DNA of 64,000 bases from Gadus chalcogrammus. Its lineage: Eukaryota; Chordata; Actinopteri; Gadiformes; Gadidae. The notes under the pieces are model-generated. The model was not told where the DNA came from and did not search any database. It saw nothing but the letters and a program-made list of their open reading frames with translations. A program made the position numbers and the translations under genes. Every line of letters starts with the position of its first letter. The first letter of the stretch is position 1. Shown in pieces: positions 25,443 through 38,372 of the stretch. The stretch lies in assembly GCF_026213295.1 (NCBI RefSeq), contig NC_079425.1, positions 28,805,188 through 28,869,187 of the forward strand, in the 5' to 3' direction.

Positions 25443-27512
25443 ATGTTGATATCTCTGTCAATTTCAATGCAAACGTGTTACTAAGCTCACCGTAGCGTTA
25501 TAGGGCCAACTCCACCATTTGGAAGTGATCAAAAAGTGATTCTAACGCTCTGAAAAGCATTTTGCGCTCATAAACAAGAAATGTTGATATCTCTGTCAAT
25601 TTCAATGCAAACGTGTTACTAAGCTCACCACAGGGTTATAGGGCCATTACTCCACCATTTAGAAGTAGTTTTGAGCAAAATCAACAATGTAAGGTCAAAA
25701 ACACATTGTTGGCCAAAAAGTGATTCTAACGCTCTGAAAAGCATTTTGCGCTCATAAACAAGAAATGTTGATATCTCTGTCAATTTCAATGCAAACGTGT
25801 TACTAAGCTCACCGTAGCGTTATAGGGCCAACTCCACCATTTGCAAGTGATCAAAAGGTGATTCTAACGCTCTGAAAAGCATTTTGCGCTCATAAACAAG
25901 AAATGTTGATATCTCTGTCAATTTCAATGCAAACGTGTTACTAAGCTCACCGTAGCGTTATAGGGCCAATTCCACCATTTGGAAGTGATCAAAAAGTGAT
26001 TCGAACGCTCTGAAAAGCATTTTGCGCTCATAAACAAGAAATGTTGATATCTCTGTCAATTTCAATGCAAACGTGTTACTAAGCTCACCACAGGGTTATA
26101 GGGCCATTACTCCACCATTTGGAAGTAGTTTTGAGCAAAATCAACAATGTAAGGTCAAAAACACATTGTTGGCCAAAAAGAGATTCTAACGCTCTGAAAA
26201 GCATTTTGCGCTCATAAACAAGAAATGTTGATATCTCTGTCAATTTCAATGCAAACGTGTTACTAAGCTCACCACAGGGTTATAGGGCCATTACTCCACC
26301 ATTTGGAAGTAGTTTTGAGCAAAATCAACAATGTAAGGTCAAAAACACATTGTTGGCCAAAAAGAGATTCTAACGCTCTGAAAAGCATTTTGCGCTCATA
26401 AACAAGAAATGTTGATATCTCTGTCAATTTCAATGCAAACGTGTTACTAAGCTCACCGTAGCGTTGTAGGGCCAACTCCACCATTTGCAAGTGATCAAAA
26501 AGTGATTCTAACGCTCTGAAAAGCATTTTGCGCTCATAAACAAGAAATGTTGATATCTCTGTCAATTTCAATGCAAACGTGTTACTAAGCTCACCGTAGC
26601 GTTATAGGGCCAACTCCACCATTTGGAAGTGATCAAAAAGTGATTCTAACGCTCTGAAAAGCATTTTGCGCTCATAAACAAGAAATGTTGATATCTCTGT
26701 CAATTTCAATGCAAACGTGTTACTAAGCTCACCACAGGGTTATAGGGCCATTACTCCACCATTTGGAAGTAGTTTTGAGCAAAATCAACAATGTAAGGTC
26801 AAAAACACATTGTTGGCCAAAAAGAGATTCTAACGCTCTGAAAAGCATTTTGCGCTCATAAACAAGAAATGTTGATATCTCTGTCAATTTCAATGCAAAC
26901 GTGTTACTAAGCTCACCGTAGCGTTGTAGGGCCAACTCCACCATTTGCAAGTGATCAAAAAGTGATTCTAACGCTCTGAAAAGCATTTTGCGCTCATAAA
27001 CAAGAAATGTTGATATCTCTGTCAATTTCAATGCAAACGTGTTACTAAGCTCACCACAGGGTTATAGGGCCATTACTCCACCATTTGGAAGTAGTTTTGA
27101 GCAAAATCAACAATGTAAGGTCAAAAACACATTGTTGGCCAAAAAGTGATTCTAGCGCTCTGAAAAGCATTTTGCGCTCATAAACAAGAGATGTTGATAT
27201 CTCTGTCAATTTCAATGCAAACGTGTTACTAAGCTCACCGTAGCGTTTTAGGGCCAACTCCACCATTTGGAAGTGATCAAAAAGTGATTCTAACGCTCTG
27301 AAAAGCATTTTGCGCTCATAAACAAGAAATGTTGATATCTCTGTCAATTTCAATGCAAACGTGTTACTAAGCTCACCACAGGGTTATAGGGCCATTACTC
27401 CACCATTTGGAAGTAGTTTTGAGCAAAATCAACAATGTAAGGTCAAAAACACATTGTTGGCCAAAAAGTGATTCTAGCGCTCTGAAAAGCATTTTGCGCT
27501 CATAAACAAGAA
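25443..27512. repeat. Canonical L/S block duplicated at 38,373
   Basis: Collinear with 38,373-40,250 at offset 12,930. Its last ~1 kb also matches 40,770-41,592 at offset 14,080. It contains S units with GCGTTGTAGGG and GCGTTTTAGGG, the variants that remove the usual minus-strand in-frame stop. Confidence 0.88.
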
Positions 27513-27707
27513 ATGTTGATATCTCTGTCAATTTCAATGCAAACGTGTTACTTAGCTTACCAAAGGGTTATAGGGCCATACTCCACTATTTGGAAGTGGA
27601 ATACATTAGTTTTGAGTAGAATCAACAATATAAGATTAAAGACACATTGTTGGTCAAAAAGTGATTCTAGCGCTCTGAAAAGCATTTTGCGCTCATAAAA
27701 ACAAGAA
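27513..27707. repeat. Single L'b unit joined to canonical and subfamily-2 units
   Basis: A 195-bp L'b (GAGTAGAATC, TAAGATTAAAG) with a canonical-like start (TCTCTGTC) and TTACTTAGCTTACC. Its last bases switch to GCGCTCATAAAAACAAG, where the other L'b copies read GCAAGCG. That switch marks the recombination joint into the following subfamily-2 block. Confidence 0.87.
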
Positions 27708-29100
27708 ATGTTGATATCTCTGTCAATTTCAATGCAAACGTGTTACTAAGCTCACCATAGGGTTATAGGGCCAACTCCACCATTTGGAAGTGATCAAAAA
27801 GTGATTCTAACGCCCTGAAAAGCATTTTGCGATCATAAAAACAAGAAATGTTGATATCTCTTTCAATTTCAATGCAAACGTGTTACTAAGCTCACCAAAG
27901 GGCTATAGGGCCATACTCCACCATTTAGAAGTAGTTTTGAGCAAAATCAACATTGTGAAGTCAAAAACACATTGTTGGTCAAAAAGTGAATATTACGCTC
28001 TGAAAAGCATTTTGCGCTCATAAAAACAAGAAATGTTGATATCTCTGTCAATTTCAATGCAAACGTGTTACTAAGCTCACCATAGGGTTATAGGGCCAAC
28101 TCCACCATTTGGAAGTGATCAAAAAGTGATTCTAACGCTCTGAAAAGCATTTTGCGATCATAAAAAAAAGAAATGTTGATATCTCTTTCAATTTCAATGC
28201 AAACGTGTTACTAAGCTCACCAAAGGGCTATAGTGCCAAACTCCACCATTTGGAAGTAGTTTTGAGCAAAATCAACATTGTAAAGTCAAAAACACATTGT
28301 TGGTCAAAAAGTGATTATTACGCTCTGAAAAGCATTTTGCGCTCATAAAAACAAGAAATGTTGATATCTCTGTCAATTTCAATGCAAACGTGTTACTAAG
28401 TTCACCATAGGGTTATAGGGCCAACTCCACCATTTGGAAGTGATCAAAAAGTGATTCTAACGCTCTGAAAAGCATTTTGCGATCATAAAAACAAGAAATG
28501 TTGATATCTCTGTCAATTTAAATGCAAACGTGTTACTAAGCTTACCAAAGGGTTGAAGGGCCAAACTCCACCATTTGGAAGTGATAAAAAAGTGATTCTA
28601 ACGCTCTGAAAAGCATTTTGCGATCATAAAAACAAGAAATGTTGATATCTCTTTCAATTTCAATGCAAACGTGTTACTAAGCTCACCATAGGGCTATAGG
28701 GCCATACTCCAACATTTGGAAGTAGTTTTGAGCAAAATCAACAATGTAAGGTCAAAAACACATTGTTGGCCAAAAAGTGATTTTTACGCTCTGAAAAGCA
28801 TTTTGCGCTCATAAAAACAAGAAATGTTGATATCTCTGTCAATTTCAATGCAAACGTGTTACTTAGCTCTCCAAAGGGTTATAGGGACATACTCCACCAT
28901 TTGTAAGTGATCAAAAAGTGATTCTAACGCTCTGAAAAGCATTTTGCGCTCATAAACAAGAAATGTTGATAACTCTGTCAATTTCAATGCAAACGTGTTA
29001 CTAAGTTCACCATAGGGTTATAGGGCCAACTCCACCATTTGGAAGTGATCAAAAAGTGATTCTAACGCTCTGAAAAGCATTTTGCGCTCATAAACAAGAA
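27708..29100. repeat. Subfamily-2 block, third copy
   Basis: Matches ~20,122-20,820 at offset 7,586, including CTAACGCCCT (27,807) and CTATAGTGCC (28,230). It is shorter than the earlier copies because several units are missing after about 28,400. No gene was seen. Confidence 0.87.
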
Positions 29101-29784
29101 ATGTTGATTTTTCTGTTCATTTCAGAAAACAAGTCGAAAACACATTGTTGGTCAAAAAGTGATTCTAGCGCTCTCAAAAGCATTTTGCAAGCGTAAAAAC
29201 CAAAAATGTTGATATCTGTCAATTTCAATGCAAACGTGTTATTAAGCTTACCAAAGGGTTATAGGGCCATACTCCACTATTTGGAAGTGGAATACATTAG
29301 TTTTGAGCAAAATCAACACTATAAGGTCAAAGACACATTGTTGGTCAAAGAGTGAATCTAGCGCTCTGAAAAACATTTGGCACGCATAAAAACAAGAAAT
29401 GTTGATATTTCTGTCAATTTCAATGCAAACGTGTTACTAAGCTTACCAAAGGGTTATAGGGCCATACTCCACTATTTGGAAGTGGAATACATTAGTTTTG
29501 AGTAGAATCAACAATATAAGATTAAAGACACATTGTTGGTCAAAAAGTGATTCTAGCGCTCTGAAAAGCATTTTGCAAACGTAAAAAACAAAAATGTTGA
29601 TATCTGTCAATTTCAATGCAAACGTGTTACTGAGCTTATCAAAGGGTTATAGGGCCATACTCCACTATTTGGAAGTGTAATACATTAGTTTTGAGCAAAA
29701 TCAACAATGTAAGGTCAAAAACACATTGTTGGCCAAAAAGAGATTCTAACGCTCTGAAAAGCATTTTGCGCTCATAAACAAGAA
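29101..29784. repeat. Older cassette T, L'a, L'b, L'c
   Basis: The full cassette with ATGTTG-type T and ACACTATAAGG L'a, matching the cassettes at 10,592, 13,686 and 18,605. L'b has a private GCAAACG in place of GCAAGCG. Confidence 0.9.
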
Positions 29785-30568
29785 ATGTTGATATCTCTGT
29801 CAATTTCAATGCAAACGTGTTACTAAGCTCACCGTAGCGTTATAGGGCCAACTCCACCATTTGGAAGTGATCAAAAAGTGATTCTAACGCTCTGAAAAGC
29901 ATTTTGCGCTCATAAACAAGAAATGTTGATATCTCTGTCAATTTCAATGCAAACGTGTTACTAAGCTCACCACAGGGTTATAGGGCCATTACTCCACCAT
30001 TTGGAAGTAGTTTTGAGCAAAATCAACAATGTAAGGTCAAAAACACATTGTTGGCCAAAAAGTGATTCTAGCGCTCTGAAAAGCATTTTGCGCTCATAAA
30101 AACAAGAAATGTTGATATCTCTGTCAATTTCAATGCAAACGTGTTACTATGCTCACCACAGGGTTATAGGGCCATTACTCCACCATTTGGAAGTAGTTTT
30201 GAGTAAAATCAACAATGTAAGGTCAAAAACACATTGTTGGCCAAAAAGAGATTCTAACGCTCTGAAAAGCATTTTGCGCTCATAAACAAGAAATGTTGAT
30301 ATCTCTGTCAATTTCAATGCAAACGTGTTACTAAGCTCACCGTAGCGTTGTAGGGCCAACTCCACCATTTGCAAGTGATCAAAAAGTGATTCTAACGCTC
30401 TGAAAAGCATTTTGCGCTCATAAACAAGAAATGTTGATATCTCTGTCAATTTCAATGCAAACGTGTTACTAAGCTCACCGTAGCGTTACAGGGCCAACTC
30501 CACCATTTGGAAGTGATCAAAAAGTGATTCTAACGCTCTGAAAAGCATTTTGCGCTCATAAACAAGAA
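29785..30568. repeat. Canonical L/S units
   Basis: An S-L-L-S-S run. It includes TTACTATGCTCACC near 30,147 (also near 929, 11,638 and 19,652) and GCGTTACAGGG near 30,482. No gene was seen. Confidence 0.85.
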
Positions 30569-30954
30569 ATGTTGATGTCTGTCAATTTCAATGCAAACGT
30601 GTTATTAAGCTTACCAAAGGGTTATAGGGCCATACTCCACTATTTGGAAGTGGAATACATTAGTTTTGAGCAAAATCAACAATATAAGGTCAAAGACACA
30701 TTGTTGGTCAAAGAGTGAATCTAGCGCTCTGAAAAACATTTGGCACGCATAAAAACAAGAAATGTTGATATTTCTGTCAATTTCAATGCAAACGTGTTAC
30801 TAAGCTTACCAAAGGGTTATAGGGCCATACTCCACTATTTGGAAGTGGAATACATTAGTTTTGAGCAAAATCAACAATGTAAGGTCAAAAACACATTGTT
30901 GGCCAAAAAGAGATTCTAACGCTCTGAAAAGCATTTTGCGCTCATAAACAAGAA
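30569..30954. repeat. Partial older cassette: L'a plus a hybrid L'/L unit
   Basis: L'a (30,569-30,761, with GATGTCTGTC and GGCACGC) is followed by a unit that begins as L' (CTTACCAAAGGG, GGAATACATTAG) and finishes as canonical L (AATGTAAGG, GGCCAAAAAG). The join falls inside GAGCAAAATCAACAAT, identical in both forms, which is consistent with homologous exchange. Confidence 0.87.
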
Positions 30955-33900
30955 ATGTTGATATCTCTGTCAATTTCAATGCAAACGTGTTACTAAGCTC
31001 ACCGTAGCGTTATAGGGCCAACTCCACCATTTGGAAGTGATCAAAAAGTGATTCTAACGCTCTGAAAAGCATTTTGCGCTCATAAACAAGAAATGTTGAT
31101 ATCTCTGTCAATTTCAATGCAAACGTGTTACTAAGCTCACCACAGGGTTATAGGGCCATTACTCCACCATTTGGAAGTAGTTTTGAGCAAAATCAACAAT
31201 GTAAGGTCAAAAACACATTGTTGGCCAAAAAGTGATTCTAGCGCTCTGAAAAGCATTTTGCGCTCATAAAAACAAGAAATGTTGATATCTCTGTCAATTT
31301 CAATGCAAACGTGTTACTAAGCTCACCACAGGGTTATAGGGCCATTACTCCACCATTTGGAAGTAGTTTTGAGCAAAATCAACAATGTAAGGTCAAAAAC
31401 ACATTGTTGGCCAAAAAGAGATTCTAACGCTCTGAAAAGCATTTTGCGCTCATAAACAAGAAATGTTGATATCTCTGTCAATTTCAATGCAAACGTGTTA
31501 CTAAGCTCACCACAGGGTTATAGGGCCATTACTCCACCATTTGGAAGTAGTTTTGAGCAAAATCAACAATGTAAGGTCAAAAACACATTGTTGGCCAAAA
31601 AGTGATTCTAGCGCTCTGAAAAGCATTTTGCGCTCATAAACAAGAAATGTTGATATCTCTGTCAATTTCAATGCAAACGTGTTACTAAGCTCACCGTAGC
31701 GTTATAGGGCCAACTCCACCATTTGCAAGTGATCAAAAGGTGATTCTAACGCTCTGAAAAGCATTTTGCGCTCATAAACGAGAAATGTTGATATCTCTGT
31801 CAATTTCAATGCAAACGTGTTACTAAGCTCACCGTAGCGTTATAGGGCCAATTCCACCATTTGGAAGTGATCAAAAAGTGATTTGAACGCTCTGAAAAGC
31901 ATTTTGCGCTCATAAACAAGAAATGTTGATATCTCTGTCAATTTCAATGCAAACGTGTTACTAAGCTCACCACAGGGTTATAGGGCCATTACTCCACCAT
32001 TTGGAAGTAGTTTTGAGCAAAATCAACAATATAAGGTCAAAAACACATTGTTGGCCAAAAAGAGATTCCAACGCTCTGAAAAGCATTTTGCGCTCATAAA
32101 CAAGAAATGTTGATATCTCTGTCAATTTCAATGCAAACGTGTTACTAAGCTCACCACAGGGTTATAGGGCCATTACTCCACCATTTGGAAGTAGTTTTGA
32201 GCAAAATCAACAATGTAAGGTCAAAAACACATTGTTGGCCAAAAAGAGATTCTAACGCTCTGAAAAGCATTTTGCGCTCATAAACAAGAAATGTTGATAT
32301 TTCTGTCAATTTCAATGCAAACGTGTTACTAAGCTCACCACAGGGTTATAGGGCCATTACTCCACCATTTGGAAGTAGTTTTGAGCAAAATCAACAATGT
32401 AAGGTCAAAAACACATTGTTGGCCAAAAAGAGATTCCAACGCTCTGAAAAGCATTTTGCGCTCATTAACAAGAAATGTTGATATCTCTGTCAATTTCAAT
32501 GCAAACGTGTTACTAAGCTCACCACAGGGTTATAGGGCCATTACTCCACCATTTGGAAGTAGTTTTGAGCAAAATCAACAATGTAAGGTCAAAAACACAT
32601 TGTTGGCCAAAAAGTGATTCTAGCGCTCTGAAAAGCATTTTGCGCTCATAAACAAGAAATGTTGATATCTCTGTCAATTTCAATGCAAACGTGTTACTAA
32701 GCTCACCACAGGGTTATAGGGCCATTACTCCACCATTTGGAAGTAGTTTTGAGCAAAATCAACAATGTAAGGTCAAAAACACATTGTTGGCCAAAAAGTG
32801 ATTCTAGCGCTCTGAAAAGCATTTTGCGCTCATAAACAAGAGATGTTGATATCTCTGTCAATTTCAATGCAAACGTGTTACTAAGCTCACCACAGGGTTA
32901 TAGGGCCATTACTCCACCATTTGGAAGTAGTTTTGAGCAAAATCAACAATGTAAGGTCAAAAACACATTGTTGGCCAAAAAGAGATTCTAACGCTCTGAA
33001 AAGCATTTTGCGCTCATAAACAAGAAATGTTGATATCTCTGTCAATTTCAATGCAAACGTGTTACTAAGCTCACCGTAGCGTTATAGGGCCAACTCCACC
33101 ATTTGCAAGTGATCAAAAGGTGATTCTAACGCTCTGAAAAGCATTTTGCGCTCATAAACGAGAAATGTTGATATCTCTGTCAATTTCAATGCAAACGTGT
33201 TACTAAGCTCACCGTAGCGTTATAGGGCCAATTCCACCATTTGGAAGTGATCAAAAAGTGATTTGAACGCTCTGAAAAGCATTTTGCGCTCATAAACAAG
33301 AAATGTTGATATCTCTGTCAATTTCAATGCAAACGTGTTACTAAGCTCACCACAGGGTTATAGGGCCATTACTCCACCATTTGGAAGTAGTTTTGAGCAA
33401 AATCAACAATATAAGGTCAAAAACACATTGTTGGCCAAAAAGAGATTCCAACGCTCTGAAAAGCATTTTGCGCTCATAAACAAGAAATGTTGATATCTCT
33501 GTCAATTTCAATGCAAACGTGTTACTAAGCTCACCACAGGGTTATAGGGCCATTACTCCACCATTTGGAAGTAGTTTTGAGCAAAATCAACAATGTAAGG
33601 TCAAAAACACATTGTTGGCCAAAAAGAGATTCTAACGCTCTGAAAAGCATTTTGCGCTCATAAACAAGAAATGTTGATGTCTCTGTCAATTTCAATGCAA
33701 ACGTGTTACTAAGCTCACCACAGGGTTATAGGGCCATTACTCCACCATTTGCAAGTAGTTTTGAGCAAAATCAACAATGTAAGGTCAAAAACACATTGTT
33801 GGCCAAAAAGTGATTCTAGCGCTCTGAAAAGCATTTTGCGCTCATAAACAAGAAATGTTGATATCTCTGTCAATTTCAATGCAAACGTGTTACTAAGCTC

Positions 33901-34682
33901 ACCACAGGGTTATAGGGCCATTACTCCACCATTTGGAAGTAGTTTTGAGCAAAATCAACAATGTAAGGTCAAAAACACATTGTTGGCCAAAAAGTGATTC
34001 TAGCGCTCTGAAAAGCATTTTGCGCTCATAAACAAGAGATGTTGATATCTCTGTCAATTTCAATGCAAACGTGTTACTAAGCTCACCACAGGGTTATAGG
34101 GCCATTACTCCACCATTTGGAAGTAGTTTTGAGCAAAATCAACAATGTAAGGTCAAAAACACATTGTTGGCCAAAAAGAGATTCTAACGCTCTGAAAAGC
34201 ATTTTGCGCTCATAAACAAGAAATGTTGATATCTCTGTCAATTTCAATGCAAACGTGTTACTAAGCTCACCGTAGCGTTGTAGGGCCAACTCCACCATTT
34301 GCAAGTGATCAAAAAGTGATTGTAACGCTCTGAAAAGCATTTTGCGCTCATAAACAAGAAATGTTGATATCTCTGTCAATTTCAATGCAAACGTGTTACT
34401 AAGCTCACCGTAGCGTTATAGGGCCAACTCCACCATTTGGAAGTGATCAAAAAGTGATTCTAACGCTCTGAAAAGCATTTTGCGCTCATAAACAAGAAAT
34501 GTTGATATCTCTGTCAATTTCAATGCAAACGTGTTACTAAGCTCACCACAGGGTTATAGGGCCATTACTCCACCATTTGGAAGTAGTTTTGAGCAAAATC
34601 AACAATGTAAGGTCAAAAACACATTGTTGGCCAAAAAGTGATTCTAGCGCTCTGAAAAGCATTTTGCGCTCATAAACAAGAA
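30955..34682. repeat. Canonical L/S block with 1,380-bp and 3.2-kb duplications
   Basis: The CATAAACGAGAAATG marker at 31,779 recurs at 33,159, offset 1,380. From about 32,140 the sequence recurs at 35,342 with offset 3,202. A TCATTAACAAG variant near 32,465 recurs at 35,667. Plus-strand open frames at 32,369 and 35,571 are identical because they are duplicate repeats, not genes. Confidence 0.88.
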
Positions 34683-35170
34683 ACGTTGATTTTTCTGTTC
34701 ATTTCAGAAAACAAGTCGAAAACACATTGTTGGTCAAAAAGTGATTCTAGCGCTCTCAAAAGCATTTTGCAAGCGTAAAAACCAAAAATGTTGATATCTG
34801 TCAATTTCAATGCAAACGTGTTACTAAGCTTACCAAAGGGTTATAGGGCCATACTCCACTATTTGGAAGTGGAATACATTAGTTTTGAGTAGAATCAACA
34901 ATATAAGATTAAAGACACATTGTTGGTCAAAAAGTGATTCTAGCGCTCTGAAAAGCATTTTGCAAGCGTAAAAAACAAAAATGTTGATATCTGTCAATTT
35001 CAATGCAAACGTGTTACTGAGCTTATCAAAGGGTTATAGGGCCATACTCCACTATTTGGAAGTGTAATACATTAGTTTTGAGCAAAATCAACAATGTAAG
35101 GTCAAAAACACATTGTTGGCCAAAAGAGATTCTAACGCTCTGAAAAGCATTTTGCGCTCATAAACAAGAA
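34683..35170. repeat. Older cassette T, L'b, L'c
   Basis: A copy of 24,954-25,442 with an ACGTTG-type T. L'c has CCAAAAGAG, one adenine fewer than usual, and GGTCAAAAAC in place of GGTCGAAAAC. Confidence 0.9.
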
Positions 35171-37883
35171 ATGTTGATATCTCTGTCAATTTCAATGCAA
35201 ACGTGTTACTAAGCTCACCGTAGCGTTGTAGGGCCAACTCCACCATTTGCAAGTGATCAAAAAGTGATTCTAACGCTCTGAAAAGCATTTTGCGCTCATA
35301 AACAAGAAATGTTGATATCTCTGTCAATTTCAATGCAAACGTGTTACTAAGCTCACCACAGGGTTATAGGGCCATTACTCCACCATTTGGAAGTAGTTTT
35401 GAGCAAAATCAACAATGTAAGGTCAAAAACACATTGTTGGCCAAAAAGAGATTCTAACGCTCTGAAAAGCATTTTGCGCTCATAAACAAGAAATGTTGAT
35501 ATTTCTGTCAATTTCAATGCAAACGTGTTACTAAGCTCACCACAGGGTTATAGGGCCATTACTCCACCATTTGGAAGTAGTTTTGAGCAAAATCAACAAT
35601 GTAAGGTCAAAAACACATTGTTGGCCAAAAAGAGATTCCAACGCTCTGAAAAGCATTTTGCGCTCATTAACAAGAAATGTTGATATCTCTGTCAATTTCA
35701 ATGCAAACGTGTTACTAAGCTCACCACAGGGTTATAGGGCCATTACTCCACCATTTGGAAGTAGTTTTGAGCAAAATCAACAATGTAAGGTCAAAAACAC
35801 ATTGTTGGCCAAAAAGTGATTCTAGCGCTCTGAAAAGCATTTTGCGCTCATAAACAAGAAATGTTGATATCTCTGTCAATTTCAATGCAAACGTGTTACT
35901 AAGCTCACCACAGGGTTATAGGGCCATTACTCCACCATTTGGAAGTAGTTTTGAGCAAAATCAACAATGTAAGGTCAAAAACACATTGTTGGCCAAAAAG
36001 TGATTCTAGCGCTCTGAAAAGCATTTTGCGCTCATAAACAAGAGATGTTGATATCTCTGTCAATTTCAATGCAAACGTGTTACTAAGCTCACCACAGGGT
36101 TATAGGGCCATTACTCCACCATTTGGAAGTAGTTTTGAGCAAAATCAACAATGTAAGGTCAAAAACACATTGTTGGCCAAAAAGAGATTCTAACGCTCTG
36201 AAAAGCATTTTGCGCTCATAAACAAGAAATGTTGATATCTCTGTCAATTTCAATGCAAACGTGTTACTAAGCTCACCGTAGCGTTATAGGGCCAACTCCA
36301 CCATTTGCAAGTGATCAAAAGGTGATTCTAACGCTCTGAAAAGCATTTTGCGCTCATAAACGAGAAATGTTGATATCTCTGTCAATTTCAATGCAAACGT
36401 GTTACTAAGCTCACCGTAGCGTTATAGGGCCAATTCCACCATTTGGAAGTGATCAAAAAGTGATTTGAACGCTCTGAAAAGCATTTTGCGCTCATAAACA
36501 AGAAATGTTGATATCTCTGTCAATTTCAATGCAAACGTGTTACTAAGCTCACCACAGGGTTATAGGGCCATTACTCCACCATTTGGAAGTAGTTTTGAGC
36601 AAAATCAACAATATAAGGTCAAAAACACATTGTTGGCCAAAAAGAGATTCCAACGCTCTGAAAAGCATTTTGCGCTCATAAACAAGAAATGTTGATATCT
36701 CTGTCAATTTCAATGCAAACGTGTTACTAAGCTCACCACAGGGTTATAGGGCCATTACTCCACCATTTGGAAGTAGTTTTGAGCAAAATCAACAATGTAA
36801 GGTCAAAAACACATTGTTGGCCAAAAAGAGATTCTAACGCTCTGAAAAGCATTTTGCGCTCATAAACAAGAAATGTTGATGTCTCTGTCAATTTCAATGC
36901 AAACGTGTTACTAAGCTCACCACAGGGTTATAGGGCCATTACTCCACCATTTGCAAGTAGTTTTGAGCAAAATCAACAATGTAAGGTCAAAAACACATTG
37001 TTGGCCAAAAGTGATTCTAGCGCTCTGAAAAGCATTTTGCGCTCATAAACAAGAAATGTTGATATCTCTGTCAATTTCAATGCAAACGTGTTACTAAGCT
37101 CACCACAGGGTTATAGGGCCATTACTCCACCATTTGGAAGTAGTTTTGAGCAAAATCAACAATGTAAGGTCAAAAACACATTGTTGGCCAAAAAGTGATT
37201 CTAGCGCTCTGAAAAGCATTTTGCGCTCATAAACAAGAGATGTTGATATCTCTGTCAATTTCAATGCAAACGTGTTACTAAGCTCACCACAGGGTTATAG
37301 GGCCATTACTCCACCATTTGGAAGTAGTTTTGAGCAAAATCAACAATGTAAGGTCAAAAACACATTGTTGGCCAAAAAGAGATTCTAACGCTCTGAAAAG
37401 CATTTTGCGCTCATAAACAAGAAATGTTGATATCTCTGTCAATTTCTATGCAAACGTGTTAGTAAGCTCACCGTAGCGTTGTAGGGCCAACTCCACCATT
37501 TGCAAGTGATCAAAAAGTGATTCTAACGCTCTGAAAAGCATTTTGCGCTCATAAACAAGAAATGTTGATATCTCTGTCAATTTCAATGCAAACGTGTTAC
37601 TAAGCTCACCGTAGCGTTATAGGGCCAACTCCACCATTTGGAAGTGATCAAAAAGTGATTCTAACGCTCTGAAAAGCATTTTGCGCTCATAAACAAGAAA
37701 TGTTGATATCTCTGTCAATTTCAATGCAAACGTGTTACTAAGCTCACCACAGGGTTATAGGGCCATTACTCCACCATTTGGAAGTAGTTTTGAGCAAAAT
37801 CAACAATGTAAGGTCAAAAACACATTGTTGGCCAAAAAGTGATTCTAGCGCTCTGAAAAGCATTTTGCGCTCATAAACAAGAA
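35171..37883. repeat. Canonical L/S block, tandem copy of ~32,140-34,682
   Basis: Starts with L and S units of its own, then from ~35,342 repeats the earlier block at offset 3,202. The offset becomes 3,201 after a 1-bp deletion near 37,010 (CCAAAAGTG). No gene was seen. Confidence 0.88.
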
Positions 37884-38372
37884 ACGTTGATTTTTCTGTT
37901 CATTTCAGAAAACAAGTCGAAAACACATTGTTGGTCAAAAAGTGATTCTAGCGCTCTCAAAAGCATTTTGCAAGCGTAAAAACCAAAAATGTTGATATCT
38001 GTCAATTTCAATGCAAACGTGTTACTAAGCTTACCAAAGGGTTATAGGGCCATACTCCACTATTTGGAAGTGGAATACATTAGTTTTGAGTAGAATCAAC
38101 AATATAAGATTAAAGACACATTGTTGGTCAAAAAGTGATTCTAGCGCTCTGAAAAGCATTTTGCAAGCGTAAAAAACAAAAATGTTGATATCTGTCAATT
38201 TCAATGCAAACGTGTTACTGAGCTTATCAAAGGGTTATAGGGCCATACTCCACTATTTGGAAGTGTAATACATTAGTTTTGAGCAAAATCAACAATGTAA
38301 GGTCGAAAACACATTGTTGGCCAAAAAGAGATTCTAACGCTCTGAAAAGCATTTTGCGCTCATAAACAAGAA
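37884..38372. repeat. Older cassette T, L'b, L'c
   Basis: A third copy of the ACGTTG-type three-unit cassette, with GGTCGAAAAC in L'c as at 25,372. This is the last T unit before the N gap, 19 kb away. Confidence 0.9.
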
